The position numbers and the translations under genes are program-made. Shown here in pieces: positions 8,151 to 16,391 of a DNA stretch of 62,211 bases (its first letter is position 1; every line of letters begins with the position of its first letter). This DNA is from SZAS-103 sp038323475. GTDB lineage: Bacteria > Pseudomonadota > Gammaproteobacteria > Xanthomonadales > Xanthomonadaceae. The notes under the pieces were generated by a model. It saw only the letters and a program-made list of their open reading frames with translations, searched no databases and was not told where the DNA came from. The DNA lies in contig JBBQHA010000003.1 of assembly GCA_038323475.1 (NCBI GenBank), forward strand, positions 1 to 62,211. Direction: 5' to 3'.

Positions 8151-9137
8151 ATGAAAACCCCAGTTCGCGTCGCAGTCACCGGCGCCGCCGGCCAGATCGG
8201 TTATGCACTACTGTTCCGCATCGCCGCCGGCGACATGCTCGGCCCGGACCAGCCGGTGATCCTGCAGTTGCTCGAAGTCACGCCCGCGCTGGGTGCGCTC
8301 GCCGGCGTGGTGATGGAACTAAACGACTGCGCGTTCCCGACCCTGCACGGCGTGGTCGCGACCGATGATCCGAACGTCGCGTTCAAGGACGCCGACTACG
8401 CATTGCTGGTCGGTGCGCGTCCGCGTGGACCGGGCATGGAGCGCAAGGACCTGCTCGAAGCGAACGGCGCGATCTTCGGACCGCAGGGCAGGGCGATCAA
8501 TGCGCACGCGAGCCGCAACATCAGGGTGCTCGTGGTCGGCAACCCGGCCAACACCAATGCGCTGATCGCGCAGCAGAATGCGCCCGACCTCGATCCGCGC
8601 TGCTTCACCGCGATGGTCCGGCTCGATCACAACCGCGCGATCTCGCAGCTCGCCGAGAAGACCAGTGCGCTCAACACAGACATCAAGCGCGTCATCATCT
8701 GGGGCAACCACAGCTCGACCCAGTACCCCGACCTGAACCACGCGACGGTGCGCGGCATGGGCGCGATGGCGCAGATCGACCAGTCCTGGTACGAAGCGAC
8801 GTTCATTCCGACCGTGCAGCAGCGCGGCGCGGCGATCATCAAGGCGCGCGGCGCGTCGTCGGCGGCATCGGCCGCATCGGCCGCGATCGACCACATGCGT
8901 TCGTGGGCGCTCGGCACCGCCGATGGCGACTGGGTGTCGATGGGCATCACGTCAGACGGCAGTTACGGCATCGCGCCGGGCGTGATCTACGGCTATCCCT
9001 GCGTCTGCCGCAACGGCGTGTACGAGATCGTGCAGGGCCTGGCGATCCACGATTTCTCGCGCGCGCGCATGGATGCGACCGACAAGGAATTGCGCGAGGA
9101 GCGCGCCGGGGTCGAGCACCTGTTCGCGAAGAATTGA
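8151..9137 (+). CDS. mdh: Malate dehydrogenase
   Basis: NAD-dependent oxidation of malate to oxaloacetate in the TCA cycle. The 328-residue protein has the nucleotide-binding TGAAGQIGY near the N-terminus, the substrate loop GARPRGPGMERKDLL, VGNPANTNA, and the active-site His in IIWGNHSSTQYPD. This is the cytosolic-type MDH family used by many beta- and gammaproteobacteria. The ATG at 8151 has CAGGAG 7 nt upstream; an in-frame upstream ATG at 8112 falls inside the inverted-repeat element and is rejected. It is followed after 22 bp by prpB, so it probably shares a transcript with prpB-prpC and resupplies oxaloacetate for PrpC. Confidence 0.96.
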   Translation: MKTPVRVAVTGAAGQIGYALLFRIAAGDMLGPDQPVILQLLEVTPALGALAGVVMELNDCAFPTLHGVVATDDPNVAFKDADYALLVGARPRGPGMERKDLLEANGAIFGPQGRAINAHASRNIRVLVVGNPANTNALIAQQNAPDLDPRCFTAMVRLDHNRAISQLAEKTSALNTDIKRVIIWGNHSSTQYPDLNHATVRGMGAMAQIDQSWYEATFIPTVQQRGAAIIKARGASSAASAASAAIDHMRSWALGTADGDWVSMGITSDGSYGIAPGVIYGYPCVCRNGVYEIVQGLAIHDFSRARMDATDKELREERAGVEHLFAKN

Positions 9138-9159
9138 CATCGACACGAGCGATCTCCGC

Positions 9160-10041
9160 ATGAGCCAGCTTTCAGCCGGCGCGCAGTTCCGCGCCGCCCT
9201 CGCCGCCGAATCGCCGTTGCAGGTCATGGGCGCGATCACCGCCTATGCGGGGCTGATGGCCAAGCGAACGGGCTACAAGGCGCTGTACCTGTCCGGCGGC
9301 GGCGTGGCCGCGAATTCGCTTGGCGTACCGGATCTCGGCATCAGCACGATGGAAGACGTGCTTACCGACGCGCGCCGCATCGTCGATGGGGCGCAGATGC
9401 CGTTGCTGGTCGATATCGACACCGCCTGGGGCGGGGCGTTCAATATCGCGCGCACGATCCGCTCCTTCGAGCGCATCGGCGTCGCCGCGGTCCATATGGA
9501 GGACCAGGTCGGGCAGAAGCGTTGCGGCCATCGGCCCGGCAAGGAAGTGGTGACGCGCGATGAAATGGTCGACCGCGTCAAGTCGGCCGTCGATGCGCGA
9601 AGCGATCCGGGTTTCGTCATCATGGCGCGCACCGACGCTGCGGCAGTGGAGGGCATCGATGCCGCGATCGATCGCGCTTGCGCCTACGTCGAAGCCGGCG
9701 CCGACATGATCTTCCCCGAGGCGATGCAAACGCTCGACGATTACCGTCGCTTCAAGGCGGCGGTGAAGGTGCCGATCCTGGCGAACCTCACCGAGTTCGG
9801 TTCGACGCCGTTCTTCACGACCGACGAATTGCGCGAAGCCGGCGTGGACATCGCGCTGTACTGCTGCGGCGCCTATCGCGCGATGAACAAGGCCGCGCTG
9901 AATTTCTACGAAACCGTGCGCCGCGAAGGCACGCAGAAGAACCTCATCGACACGCTGCAGACGCGCGCCGAGCTGTACGATTTCCTCGACTATCACGATT
10001 ACGAACGCAAACTCGATGCGCTGTTCGCCAGGGAAGACTGA
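9160..10041 (+). CDS. prpB: 2-Methylisocitrate lyase
   Basis: Last step of the methylcitrate cycle: cleaves 2-methylisocitrate to pyruvate and succinate in the cytoplasm. The 293-residue protein belongs to the isocitrate lyase/PEP mutase superfamily with VDIDTAWGG (metal-binding Asp), HMEDQVGQKRCGHRPGKEVV carrying the catalytic Cys loop (KRCGH), and the NLTEFGSTP block. The start at 9160 follows mdh by 22 bp; upstream in-frame starts lie inside mdh. It is followed by prpC after 40 bp. Confidence 0.96.
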   Translation: MSQLSAGAQFRAALAAESPLQVMGAITAYAGLMAKRTGYKALYLSGGGVAANSLGVPDLGISTMEDVLTDARRIVDGAQMPLLVDIDTAWGGAFNIARTIRSFERIGVAAVHMEDQVGQKRCGHRPGKEVVTRDEMVDRVKSAVDARSDPGFVIMARTDAAAVEGIDAAIDRACAYVEAGADMIFPEAMQTLDDYRRFKAAVKVPILANLTEFGSTPFFTTDELREAGVDIALYCCGAYRAMNKAALNFYETVRREGTQKNLIDTLQTRAELYDFLDYHDYERKLDALFARED

Positions 10042-10081
10042 GGCGACGGAAAGCAGTGCATGCGCCGACATGGAGATCCAC

Positions 10082-11245
10082 ATGAGTGACACGAATCCGG
10101 CCCCGAACCAGGGCGCACCGAAGCCGAAGAAATCCGTCGCCCTGTCCGGCACTCCGGCCGGCAACACCGCGCTGTGCACGGTCGGCCGCAGTGGCAACGA
10201 CCTGCATTACCGCGGTTACGACATCCACGACCTCGCGACGAAATCGACCTTCGAGGAAGTCGCGCACCTGCTGGTGCACGGCGCGCTGCCGACGCAGTCG
10301 CAGCTCAACGCGTACCGGGCCAAGCTCAAGCGCCTGCGCGGATTGCCCGCGATCGTCACCGATGTGCTGGAACTGGTCCCGGCGAGCGCGCACCCGATGG
10401 ACGTGATGCGCACGGGGTGTTCGATCCTCGGCAACGTCCTGCCGGAGCGCGACGGCCATCCGCTCACCGAGGCACGCGACATCGCCGACAAGCTGATGGC
10501 GTGCTTCGGTTCGATGCTGCTGTACTGGTGGCATTTCACCCGCAACGGCCGCCGCATCGATGTCGAGACCGACGACAACTCCATCGCTGCGCATTTCCTC
10601 CACCTGCTGCACGGCGCACCGCCGAGTGCGTTGCACGCCGACGCGCTCGACAAGTCGCTGATCCTGTACGCCGAACACGAATTCAACGCGAGCACATTCG
10701 CTGCGCGCGTGATCGCCGGCACCGGTTCGGACATGCACTCCTGCGTCACCGGCGCGATCGGCGCATTGCGCGGACCGAAGCATGGCGGCGCGAACGAGGC
10801 CGCGATGGAAATCATCTCGCGCTACGGCAGCGCCGACGAAGCCGAGGCCGACATCCGTGCGCGCATGGAGCGCAAGGAGATCGTGATCGGCTTCGGCCAT
10901 CCGGTCTACACGATCGGCGATCCGCGCAATCCGATCATCAAGGACATCAGCCGCAAGCTGTGCAAGGAAGGCGGCGACCAGACCCTGTTCGACGTCAGCG
11001 AGCGCATCGAGAAGCTAATGATGGACACCAAGAAGATGTTCCCGAATCTCGACTGGTTCAGCGCATCGGCGTACCACATGATGGGCGTACCGACCGCGAT
11101 GTTCACGCCGCTGTTCGTGATCTCGCGCACGTCGGGCTGGTGCGCGCACGTGATCGAGCAGCGCATCGACGGCAAGATCATCCGTCCCAGCGCGAACTAC
11201 ACCGGCCCGGAAGACCGCAAGTACGTGCCGATCGGGAAGCGCTGA
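10082..11245 (+). CDS. prpC: 2-Methylcitrate synthase
   Basis: Condenses propionyl-CoA with oxaloacetate to 2-methylcitrate, the entry step of the cycle. The 387-residue protein has the citrate synthase fold: HYRGYDIHDLA near the N-terminus, GPKHGGANEAAM with an active-site His, and GFGHPVYTIGDPR with the second His and following Asp. The chosen ATG has GGAG 6 nt upstream; an ATG 12 nt further upstream is possible. The length and the PrpC-type N-terminus distinguish it from the longer GltA. It ends before an intrinsic terminator at 11279-11306. No prpR-type regulator gene is adjacent. Confidence 0.95.
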   Translation: MSDTNPAPNQGAPKPKKSVALSGTPAGNTALCTVGRSGNDLHYRGYDIHDLATKSTFEEVAHLLVHGALPTQSQLNAYRAKLKRLRGLPAIVTDVLELVPASAHPMDVMRTGCSILGNVLPERDGHPLTEARDIADKLMACFGSMLLYWWHFTRNGRRIDVETDDNSIAAHFLHLLHGAPPSALHADALDKSLILYAEHEFNASTFAARVIAGTGSDMHSCVTGAIGALRGPKHGGANEAAMEIISRYGSADEAEADIRARMERKEIVIGFGHPVYTIGDPRNPIIKDISRKLCKEGGDQTLFDVSERIEKLMMDTKKMFPNLDWFSASAYHMMGVPTAMFTPLFVISRTSGWCAHVIEQRIDGKIIRPSANYTGPEDRKYVPIGKR

Positions 11246-11278
11246 AAGCGGGGAATAGAGAATGGGGGATCGTGAAAG

Positions 11279-11306
11279 AAAAAGCCGCGCGCCGCGCGGC
11301 TTTTTT
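11279..11306 (+). terminator. Intrinsic terminator after prpC
   Basis: The GC-only palindrome GCCGCGCGCCGCGCGGC (11284-11300) is preceded by five A and followed by six T. It can end the mdh-prpB-prpC transcript and, because of the flanking A-tract, may also work for the minus-strand lipoprotein transcript. Just upstream (about 11250-11270) lies a G-rich run, GGGGAATAGAGAATGGGGG, which resembles short G-rich intergenic repeats of xanthomonads. Confidence 0.9.
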
Positions 11307-11373
11307 GTGGATCGAATTGAAGCGGCGACTTATCGGATCAATCCTCGCGCGCGTTGCACGCCTGCATCGCCAC

Positions 11374-12489
11374 TCATCGCTGCATCGCGTAGCGCGTGAT
11401 CACTCCGTTCCCATAGACCCAAAGCTCCTCGCCAGTCGCGCGTGCGAGCAGCAACACTCTGTCATTCGAGCCGTCGGGATGAACATCGGTGCGGAACTGC
11501 GGATGTCCTTGCATATCGACGACCACGATCGTTTCCTCGCCCGACGCATTGTCCAACGGGACGATGAAGGCGAGGTGCCTGCCGTCGAAGGCTATTCTTG
11601 GGGCCTGGTTCAACTTGAACGGAAGGAGCCACTCGCTGATCTTCTCGCCCTTGGGCGAATACACCACGGCGTACCAATCCCATGCATCGAGTCCGCGCGC
11701 GATGCCCGGGTGATCTCGGACCGCGGCGACGGCCAGCGAGCCGTCCGGCGCGACCGCTGTGGTCCATCTCACGTATTCGATGTAACCGCTCCTTCCCGGC
11801 CACGCGATCGTGCGTGTCACGGCACCGCTTGGATTGGCCAACACGATCTTCCCGTCGATGAACATCCACAGCAGCTGGCCATCGGGCTGCGGTAGCCAGG
11901 GGCAGAGCGTCCGGCACCCAAACGCAATGGATTCGACTCCGATACGCTGCCCCGATGGCCCGAAATGCACATATTTCGGCGCCGATCCGCGTCCTTTATC
12001 TGAACTCAGAACCCATGCATCGCTGCGGTTTGTCACCATGATCGGCCTGACCCTGCCGCTGTATGGTGCGGCAGGCGACGCGGCGGGAGCCCCTGCCAAT
12101 AGCTGCCGGCCAGTGGTGTCATAAACGCGCTCCGCGTCGGTTGCGGCATCGATCACGTAGATGCGGCCTTCGACGTCCACCCCGAGCGCGGACACGGTGC
12201 CAAGATGAACAGATGGGAGACCGTTGTTGGCATCGACTGGGGCGGTGTTAGGACGTGAGGGGTCGTTGTACCGGATCGAGCCGAGCTTCAGCGGCACCAA
12301 CGCGGGAATTCGCGCGATCGTGGCCTCGGCGTTGAGTTCCCAATCGCGAGTGCCGAGGCATGAAATAATTCCCCCGCTACAAGCGCACGCTTTGGGGCAT
12401 TCGGTGGTGCCAGACGCGCGCTGGCAACCTGCGACGAGCCAGATCGAGGCGAGAAGAAGAACGACGCGCGTGCTGTGCAAAGTGGACAG
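11374..12489 (-). CDS. Lipoprotein with predicted beta-propeller (NHL-like) repeats
   Basis: The product has about 371 residues with a lipoprotein signal (TRVVLLLASIWLVAGC) followed by a Cys-rich stretch (ECPKACACSGGIISC) and a long body of repeating strand patterns such as LGVDVEGRIYVIDAA, suggesting a six-bladed NHL-like propeller. There is no ATG close to the signal in this frame. The best-placed start is CTG at 12489, 6 nt after GAGGAG; TTG at 12480 is an alternative. An in-frame ATG at 12609 is unlikely because it lies inside the terminator at 12595-12618. No enzymatic motif is visible. Confidence 0.65.
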   Translation of the reverse strand: MSTLHSTRVVLLLASIWLVAGCQRASGTTECPKACACSGGIISCLGTRDWELNAEATIARIPALVPLKLGSIRYNDPSRPNTAPVDANNGLPSVHLGTVSALGVDVEGRIYVIDAATDAERVYDTTGRQLLAGAPAASPAAPYSGRVRPIMVTNRSDAWVLSSDKGRGSAPKYVHFGPSGQRIGVESIAFGCRTLCPWLPQPDGQLLWMFIDGKIVLANPSGAVTRTIAWPGRSGYIEYVRWTTAVAPDGSLAVAAVRDHPGIARGLDAWDWYAVVYSPKGEKISEWLLPFKLNQAPRIAFDGRHLAFIVPLDNASGEETIVVVDMQGHPQFRTDVHPDGSNDRVLLLARATGEELWVYGNGVITRYAMQR

Positions 12490-12594
12490 AGCATTCTCCT
12501 CGGCTGGTCTGGCAACCGACGGTCTCAGCGTGTCCTGCGCGACGACGGCATGCAAGTCGTCCCGATCAAGAAGCGCGGAAACTTTCGCAGGCAC

Positions 12595-12618
12595 AAAAAA
12601 GCCGCGCAATGCGCGGCT
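12595..12618 (-). terminator. Intrinsic terminator after the glutathione transferase gene
   Basis: On the minus strand a 7-bp stem GCCGCGC/GCGCGGC (12601-12617) with a 3-nt loop is followed by six T. It lies about 30 nt past the stop of the glutathione transferase gene and separates it from the lipoprotein gene downstream. Confidence 0.9.
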
Positions 12619-12648
12619 CTTCTCGAACCAAATCGAATCAGCAATGCG

Positions 12649-13260
12649 TCAGATCAAACCCTCGGTGCGCAGTGCGCGCTGCACGCCGGCATCGGCGGCC
12701 ATGCGTTGTTCGAATGCCGCGAGGTTATCGAGGCCGGCCAGGTCGACGCCGGTCTTGCCGGCCCAACGCAAGGTCACGTACAGGTACGGATCTGCGATCG
12801 AGCGCGTGCCGGTCAGCCAGTCCTTCCCTTCGAGTTGCTTGTTTGCGCGCTCGAACAGGCCACGCAGCTTCTTTTTCGCGGCGTCCTTGGTCTTGTCGAT
12901 GACCGCTGCGTCCTCGAGGAACGCGGTGGACCCGAAGATCGGGTGGAATGCCGGATGCACGTCGGCGTTGAAGAAGGAGAGCCAGCGGTTGACCTCGGCG
13001 CGGGCCTTCGGGGTGCCGTCGCCGCCGAGCTTCGCTTCGGGATTCGCGTCGGCCAGGTAGTTCAGGATCGCGGCGTTCTGCGTCATCGACCAGTCGCCTT
13101 CGGTGATGGCGGGAACCGCGCCGGAGGGATTGATCGCGAGGTACGCGGGTTCCTTCATCTCGGCGGCGGTCATGACCTGGACGTCGAACGGCTTGCCGAT
13201 CCATTCGAGGACGATGTGGTCGGTGAGCGAGCAGGCACCCGGTTTGGTGTAGAGCTTCAT
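12649..13260 (-). CDS. Glutathione S-transferase
   Basis: Cytoplasmic glutathione transferase of 203 residues, resembling the bacterial beta class (E. coli GstA type). The N-terminal thioredoxin-like half begins MKLYTKPGACSLTDHI with the Cys/Ser of the glutathione site, followed by the cis-Pro in NPSGAVPAI and the TQNAAILNYLAD helix. The C-terminal half is all-helical and contains the SIADPYLYV capping motif. The ATG has GGAG 8 nt upstream. Specific substrates cannot be read from sequence. It ends in its own terminator, and the SleB-type hydrolase gene lies 80 bp upstream on the same strand. Confidence 0.92.
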   Translation of the reverse strand: MKLYTKPGACSLTDHIVLEWIGKPFDVQVMTAAEMKEPAYLAINPSGAVPAITEGDWSMTQNAAILNYLADANPEAKLGGDGTPKARAEVNRWLSFFNADVHPAFHPIFGSTAFLEDAAVIDKTKDAAKKKLRGLFERANKQLEGKDWLTGTRSIADPYLYVTLRWAGKTGVDLAGLDNLAAFEQRMAADAGVQRALRTEGLI

Positions 13261-13340
13261 GCGGCGGACTCCGTTGTGTGGAACCCGTTCAATCGGGCCG
13301 GCGATGCCGATCTCAACGACCACGCATGGGACGCACCGTG

Positions 13341-13805
13341 TTAGTGCGCGGGATTGTCGATCCTGCCGCGACCGGCCCGGTAGAAGTTCTGGTCGCCGAT
13401 GACGGCCACCAGCCGCGACTTCGGCCAGACCGGATTGTCCAGCGTGCGCGCTGAGAAATGGCTCGCGCCAGGCACGACTTCATGGCGAAGGCCAGCCGGC
13501 CTTTCCCAATCGCTCTGGGTCGCGACCGCGATCCGCAGCGCGGTGTAGAAAGCGCCAAGGTCGGCGAGACGGTTGCCCGGGTCCATCGTGGCCATCGCGA
13601 ACTGGCCTGGCGCGGTCACCACGGCGCAGACGGAATCGCCCCACACGCCGCTGTCGCGGCGACGCAGGGCAACCTCGGCGATCGCGCGCTGGCCGAGTTC
13701 GGGCTGGCCGCGCGCTTCGAGATAGACGGTCGTCGCCAGGCACATCGGGTCGGCGGCCTGGTGGGGCAGTACATGCACCAGCCAGAGGATCAATGCCAGT
13801 TTCAT
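13341..13805 (-). CDS. Exported SleB-like cell wall hydrolase
   Basis: Small exported protein of the cell wall hydrolase family first known from spore cortex lysis (SleB, Hydrolase_2). Residues 1-17 form a signal peptide. The catalytic segment is MCLATTVYLEARGQPELGQ with the family Glu in LEARG, followed by AVALRR-like helices and the AVVTAPGQF block. The length, 154 residues, is that of a bare catalytic domain. In a Gram-negative organism it probably trims peptidoglycan in the periplasm. Spore functions do not apply here. It is probably transcribed with, or just ahead of, the glutathione transferase gene. Confidence 0.82.
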   Translation of the reverse strand: MKLALILWLVHVLPHQAADPMCLATTVYLEARGQPELGQRAIAEVALRRRDSGVWGDSVCAVVTAPGQFAMATMDPGNRLADLGAFYTALRIAVATQSDWERPAGLRHEVVPGASHFSARTLDNPVWPKSRLVAVIGDQNFYRAGRGRIDNPAH

Positions 13806-14106
13806 CGCGGTGGTTCCTTGCTCCGTTGGCCTGTCGTCGATCCCGGTGCTGCGAATGAAACCTGGGACATGCGACGCGGCGTGGCGTCATGGGGACACAT
13901 GTTTCTGATCGGATTTCTTCCGGATCGGAGCAGTCGTTCCCATCGAACGACCTGCCGCGATCCGCCTGCCCGCAGCCTTTCCGGAAGGCCGCGAAGACGG
14001 GGGAGGCAGACCTTAGCACGCCTTCGGGCGTGACGGGTGAATGCGGAAAATCGGGAAGCCGTTGATCGGATTGGCTATTTGATGCTGGGTGACGCGCCCG
14101 CAGGGT
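13806..14106. other. 301-bp intergenic region without a gene
   Basis: I see no coding potential or RNA gene here. The only structure is a 6-bp hairpin CACGCC-TTCG-GGCGTG (14017-14032) with a very stable UUCG loop on the plus strand and no T-tract. It lies about 75 nt past the fadH stop and might help end or protect the fadH transcript. The promoter of the SleB-type gene should lie in this interval, but no clear -35/-10 pair was found. Confidence 0.5.
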
Positions 14107-16125
14107 TCACAGGATCGCCGCGAGCCGGCTGCCCTGGTCGATCGCGCGCTTCGCGTCGAGTTCGGCCGCCACATCCGCGCCGCCGATGACGTGCACCTCG
14201 CGACCCGCGTCGCGCAGGGGCTGCAGCAGTTCGCGCAGCGGTTCCTGGCCGGCGCAGACGACGACGTGATCGACCGGCAGCAACTGCTCGACGCCCTCGA
14301 TGCGGATGCGGATGCCTTCGTCATCGACGCCCAGGTATTCGACGCCGCCGAGCATCTTCACGCCCTTGGCCTTGAGCGTCGCGCGGTGGATCCAGCCGGT
14401 GGTCTTGCCGAGCCGTGCGCCGGGCTTGCCGGGGCTGCGTTGCAGCAGCCAGACCGCGCGGGCCGGGGGTTCCGGGTGCGCCGGCATCAAACCGCCGCGC
14501 GTGCGCTGTTCCGGGTCGACGCCCCATTCGGCCATCCAGCGTGCCGGATCGAGGCTCGGCGATGGTCCTTCCTGTACGAGGAACTCGGCGACATCGAAAC
14601 CGATCCCGCCCGCGCCGATGATCGCCACCCGCGCTCCGGGCACGACGCGTCGCGTCAGCACATCGAGGTAGCTGCAGACCTTCGCGTGTTCGTGGCCGGG
14701 GAAGGTCGCCGCGCGTGGCGTCACTCCGGTAGCGAGCACGATCGCGTCGAAGTCGGCGAGGTCGGCCGCTGCGACCTGCTTGCCAAGCCGCAGGTCCACG
14801 CGATCTTCGGCGATCCGGTGGCCGAAGTAGCGCAGCGTTTCGTTGAACTCTTCCTTGCCGGGAATCCGCTTGGCGAGATTGAACTGCCCGCCGATCTCGT
14901 CGTGCGCATCGAACAGAGTCACGCGATGGCCGCGCTGCGCGGCGACGGTCGCGCAGGCGAGGCCGGCCGGTCCCGCGCCGATCACCGCGATACGCCGCGG
15001 CAACTTGGTCGGCGTGTAGTTGAGTTCGGTTTCGGCGCATGCGCGCGGATTGACGAGGCAACTCGCCTTCTTCGCGACGAAGACATGGTCGAGGCAGGCC
15101 TGGTTGCAGGCGATGCAGGTGTTGATCGCCTGCGTGCGGCCGGTCCTGGCCTTGTTCATCCATTCCGGATCTGCCAACAGAGGGCGCGCCATCGACACCA
15201 TGTCGGCGCCGCCGGTGGCGAGGATGCGCTCGGCGACGTCGGGCATGTTGATGCGGTTGGTCGCGACCAGCGGCAGGGTCACATGCGGGCGCAGCTTCGC
15301 GGTGACGCCCGCGAATGCCGCGCGCGGCACGGACGTCGCAATCGTCGGCACGCGCGCTTCATGCCAGCCGATGCCGGTGTTGATGATGGTCGCGCCGGCG
15401 GCTTCGATGGCCTTGGCTTGCGCGACGATCTCGTCCCAGGCCGATCCTTCGTCGACGAGTTCGAGCATCGACAGCCGATAGATCAGGATGAAGTCCGGAC
15501 CGCAGGCCTCGCGCACGCGGCGCACGATTTCCACCGCGAAACGCATGCGCTTTTGTGCATCGCCGCCCCAGGCGTCACTGCGCTGGTTCGTGCGCGGCGC
15601 GAGGAATTCATTGATGAGATAGCCTTCCGAGCCCATCACCTCGACGCCGTCGTAGCCCGCATCGCGCGCGAGCCGCGCCGCTTTTGCATACGCGGCGATC
15701 TGCCGTTCGACACCGCGCGTACTCAATGCGCGCGGCGTGATCGGACTGATCGGCGACTTGATCCGCGACGGCGCGACCGCGAACGGATGTCCCGCGTAAC
15801 GACCGGCGTGCAGCAGCTGCAGGCAGATGCGGCTGCCCGCCTCGTGCACGGCCTTGGTCACGATGCGGTGCTTGTGGATTTCCCAAGGCCAGTTGAGCTT
15901 GCCCGAGAAAGGCTTCAGCCAGCCCAGCATCGTGGGCGAAACGCCACCGGTGACCATCAAGCCAACCCCGCCGCGCGCGCGCTCCGCGAAATACGCGGCG
16001 AGTTTGGGGAAGTCCGAAGCGCGGTCCTCGAGGCCGGTATGCATCGAGCCCATCAACACGCGGTTGGGCAGGGTGCAGAAGCCGAGGTCGAGCGGGGCGA
16101 ACAGATGCGGGTAGGGATTCGTCAT
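14107..16125 (-). CDS. fadH: 2,4-Dienoyl-CoA reductase (NADPH)
   Basis: Iron-sulfur flavoenzyme that reduces 2,4-dienoyl-CoA so that polyunsaturated fatty acids can enter beta-oxidation. The product has 672 residues, the same as the E. coli enzyme. Residues 1-350 are an Old-Yellow-Enzyme-like FMN barrel; CIACNQACLDHVFV with a further Cys in ASCLVNPRAC supplies the 4Fe-4S ligands; IAVIGAGPAGLACA is the FAD site and VAIIGAGGIGFDVAE the NADPH site. The ATG at 16125 starts the family-typical N-terminus; the frame is open further upstream without a better start. It is divergent from acnD. The end products of odd-chain fatty acid breakdown include propionyl-CoA, which fits the neighbouring methylcitrate genes. 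Confidence 0.95.
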   Translation of the reverse strand: MTNPYPHLFAPLDLGFCTLPNRVLMGSMHTGLEDRASDFPKLAAYFAERARGGVGLMVTGGVSPTMLGWLKPFSGKLNWPWEIHKHRIVTKAVHEAGSRICLQLLHAGRYAGHPFAVAPSRIKSPISPITPRALSTRGVERQIAAYAKAARLARDAGYDGVEVMGSEGYLINEFLAPRTNQRSDAWGGDAQKRMRFAVEIVRRVREACGPDFILIYRLSMLELVDEGSAWDEIVAQAKAIEAAGATIINTGIGWHEARVPTIATSVPRAAFAGVTAKLRPHVTLPLVATNRINMPDVAERILATGGADMVSMARPLLADPEWMNKARTGRTQAINTCIACNQACLDHVFVAKKASCLVNPRACAETELNYTPTKLPRRIAVIGAGPAGLACATVAAQRGHRVTLFDAHDEIGGQFNLAKRIPGKEEFNETLRYFGHRIAEDRVDLRLGKQVAAADLADFDAIVLATGVTPRAATFPGHEHAKVCSYLDVLTRRVVPGARVAIIGAGGIGFDVAEFLVQEGPSPSLDPARWMAEWGVDPEQRTRGGLMPAHPEPPARAVWLLQRSPGKPGARLGKTTGWIHRATLKAKGVKMLGGVEYLGVDDEGIRIRIEGVEQLLPVDHVVVCAGQEPLRELLQPLRDAGREVHVIGGADVAAELDAKRAIDQGSRLAAIL

Positions 16126-16391
16126 CGCGCGGCGCCAAAATCCGGTGCGTCGGGGCAGCGCGCACCATGCATGGATTCGGTGGAGCGTACAAGCAAACGA
16201 CGTTCGCGGCCTTGCCTTGCGCCTGATCCGGGGGCGGGAGCGACAGCCATCTGGCACAATACGACCCCTTCGCAGGCGGCCGTGCGTCGTCCAGCCTGTG
16301 GCCTGGCGGAGCGGGGGACGGTGCGGTCGCGTGCAATGGCGCTGGGCCGCCGTTCCGCCGCTAGCGCGTCCTACCAAGAGACCCGAATGCC

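Noticed and set aside
13806..14106. Possible small RNA in the intergenic region
   Set aside because: Only one short UUCG hairpin without T-tract or promoter was found; not enough to call an RNA gene.
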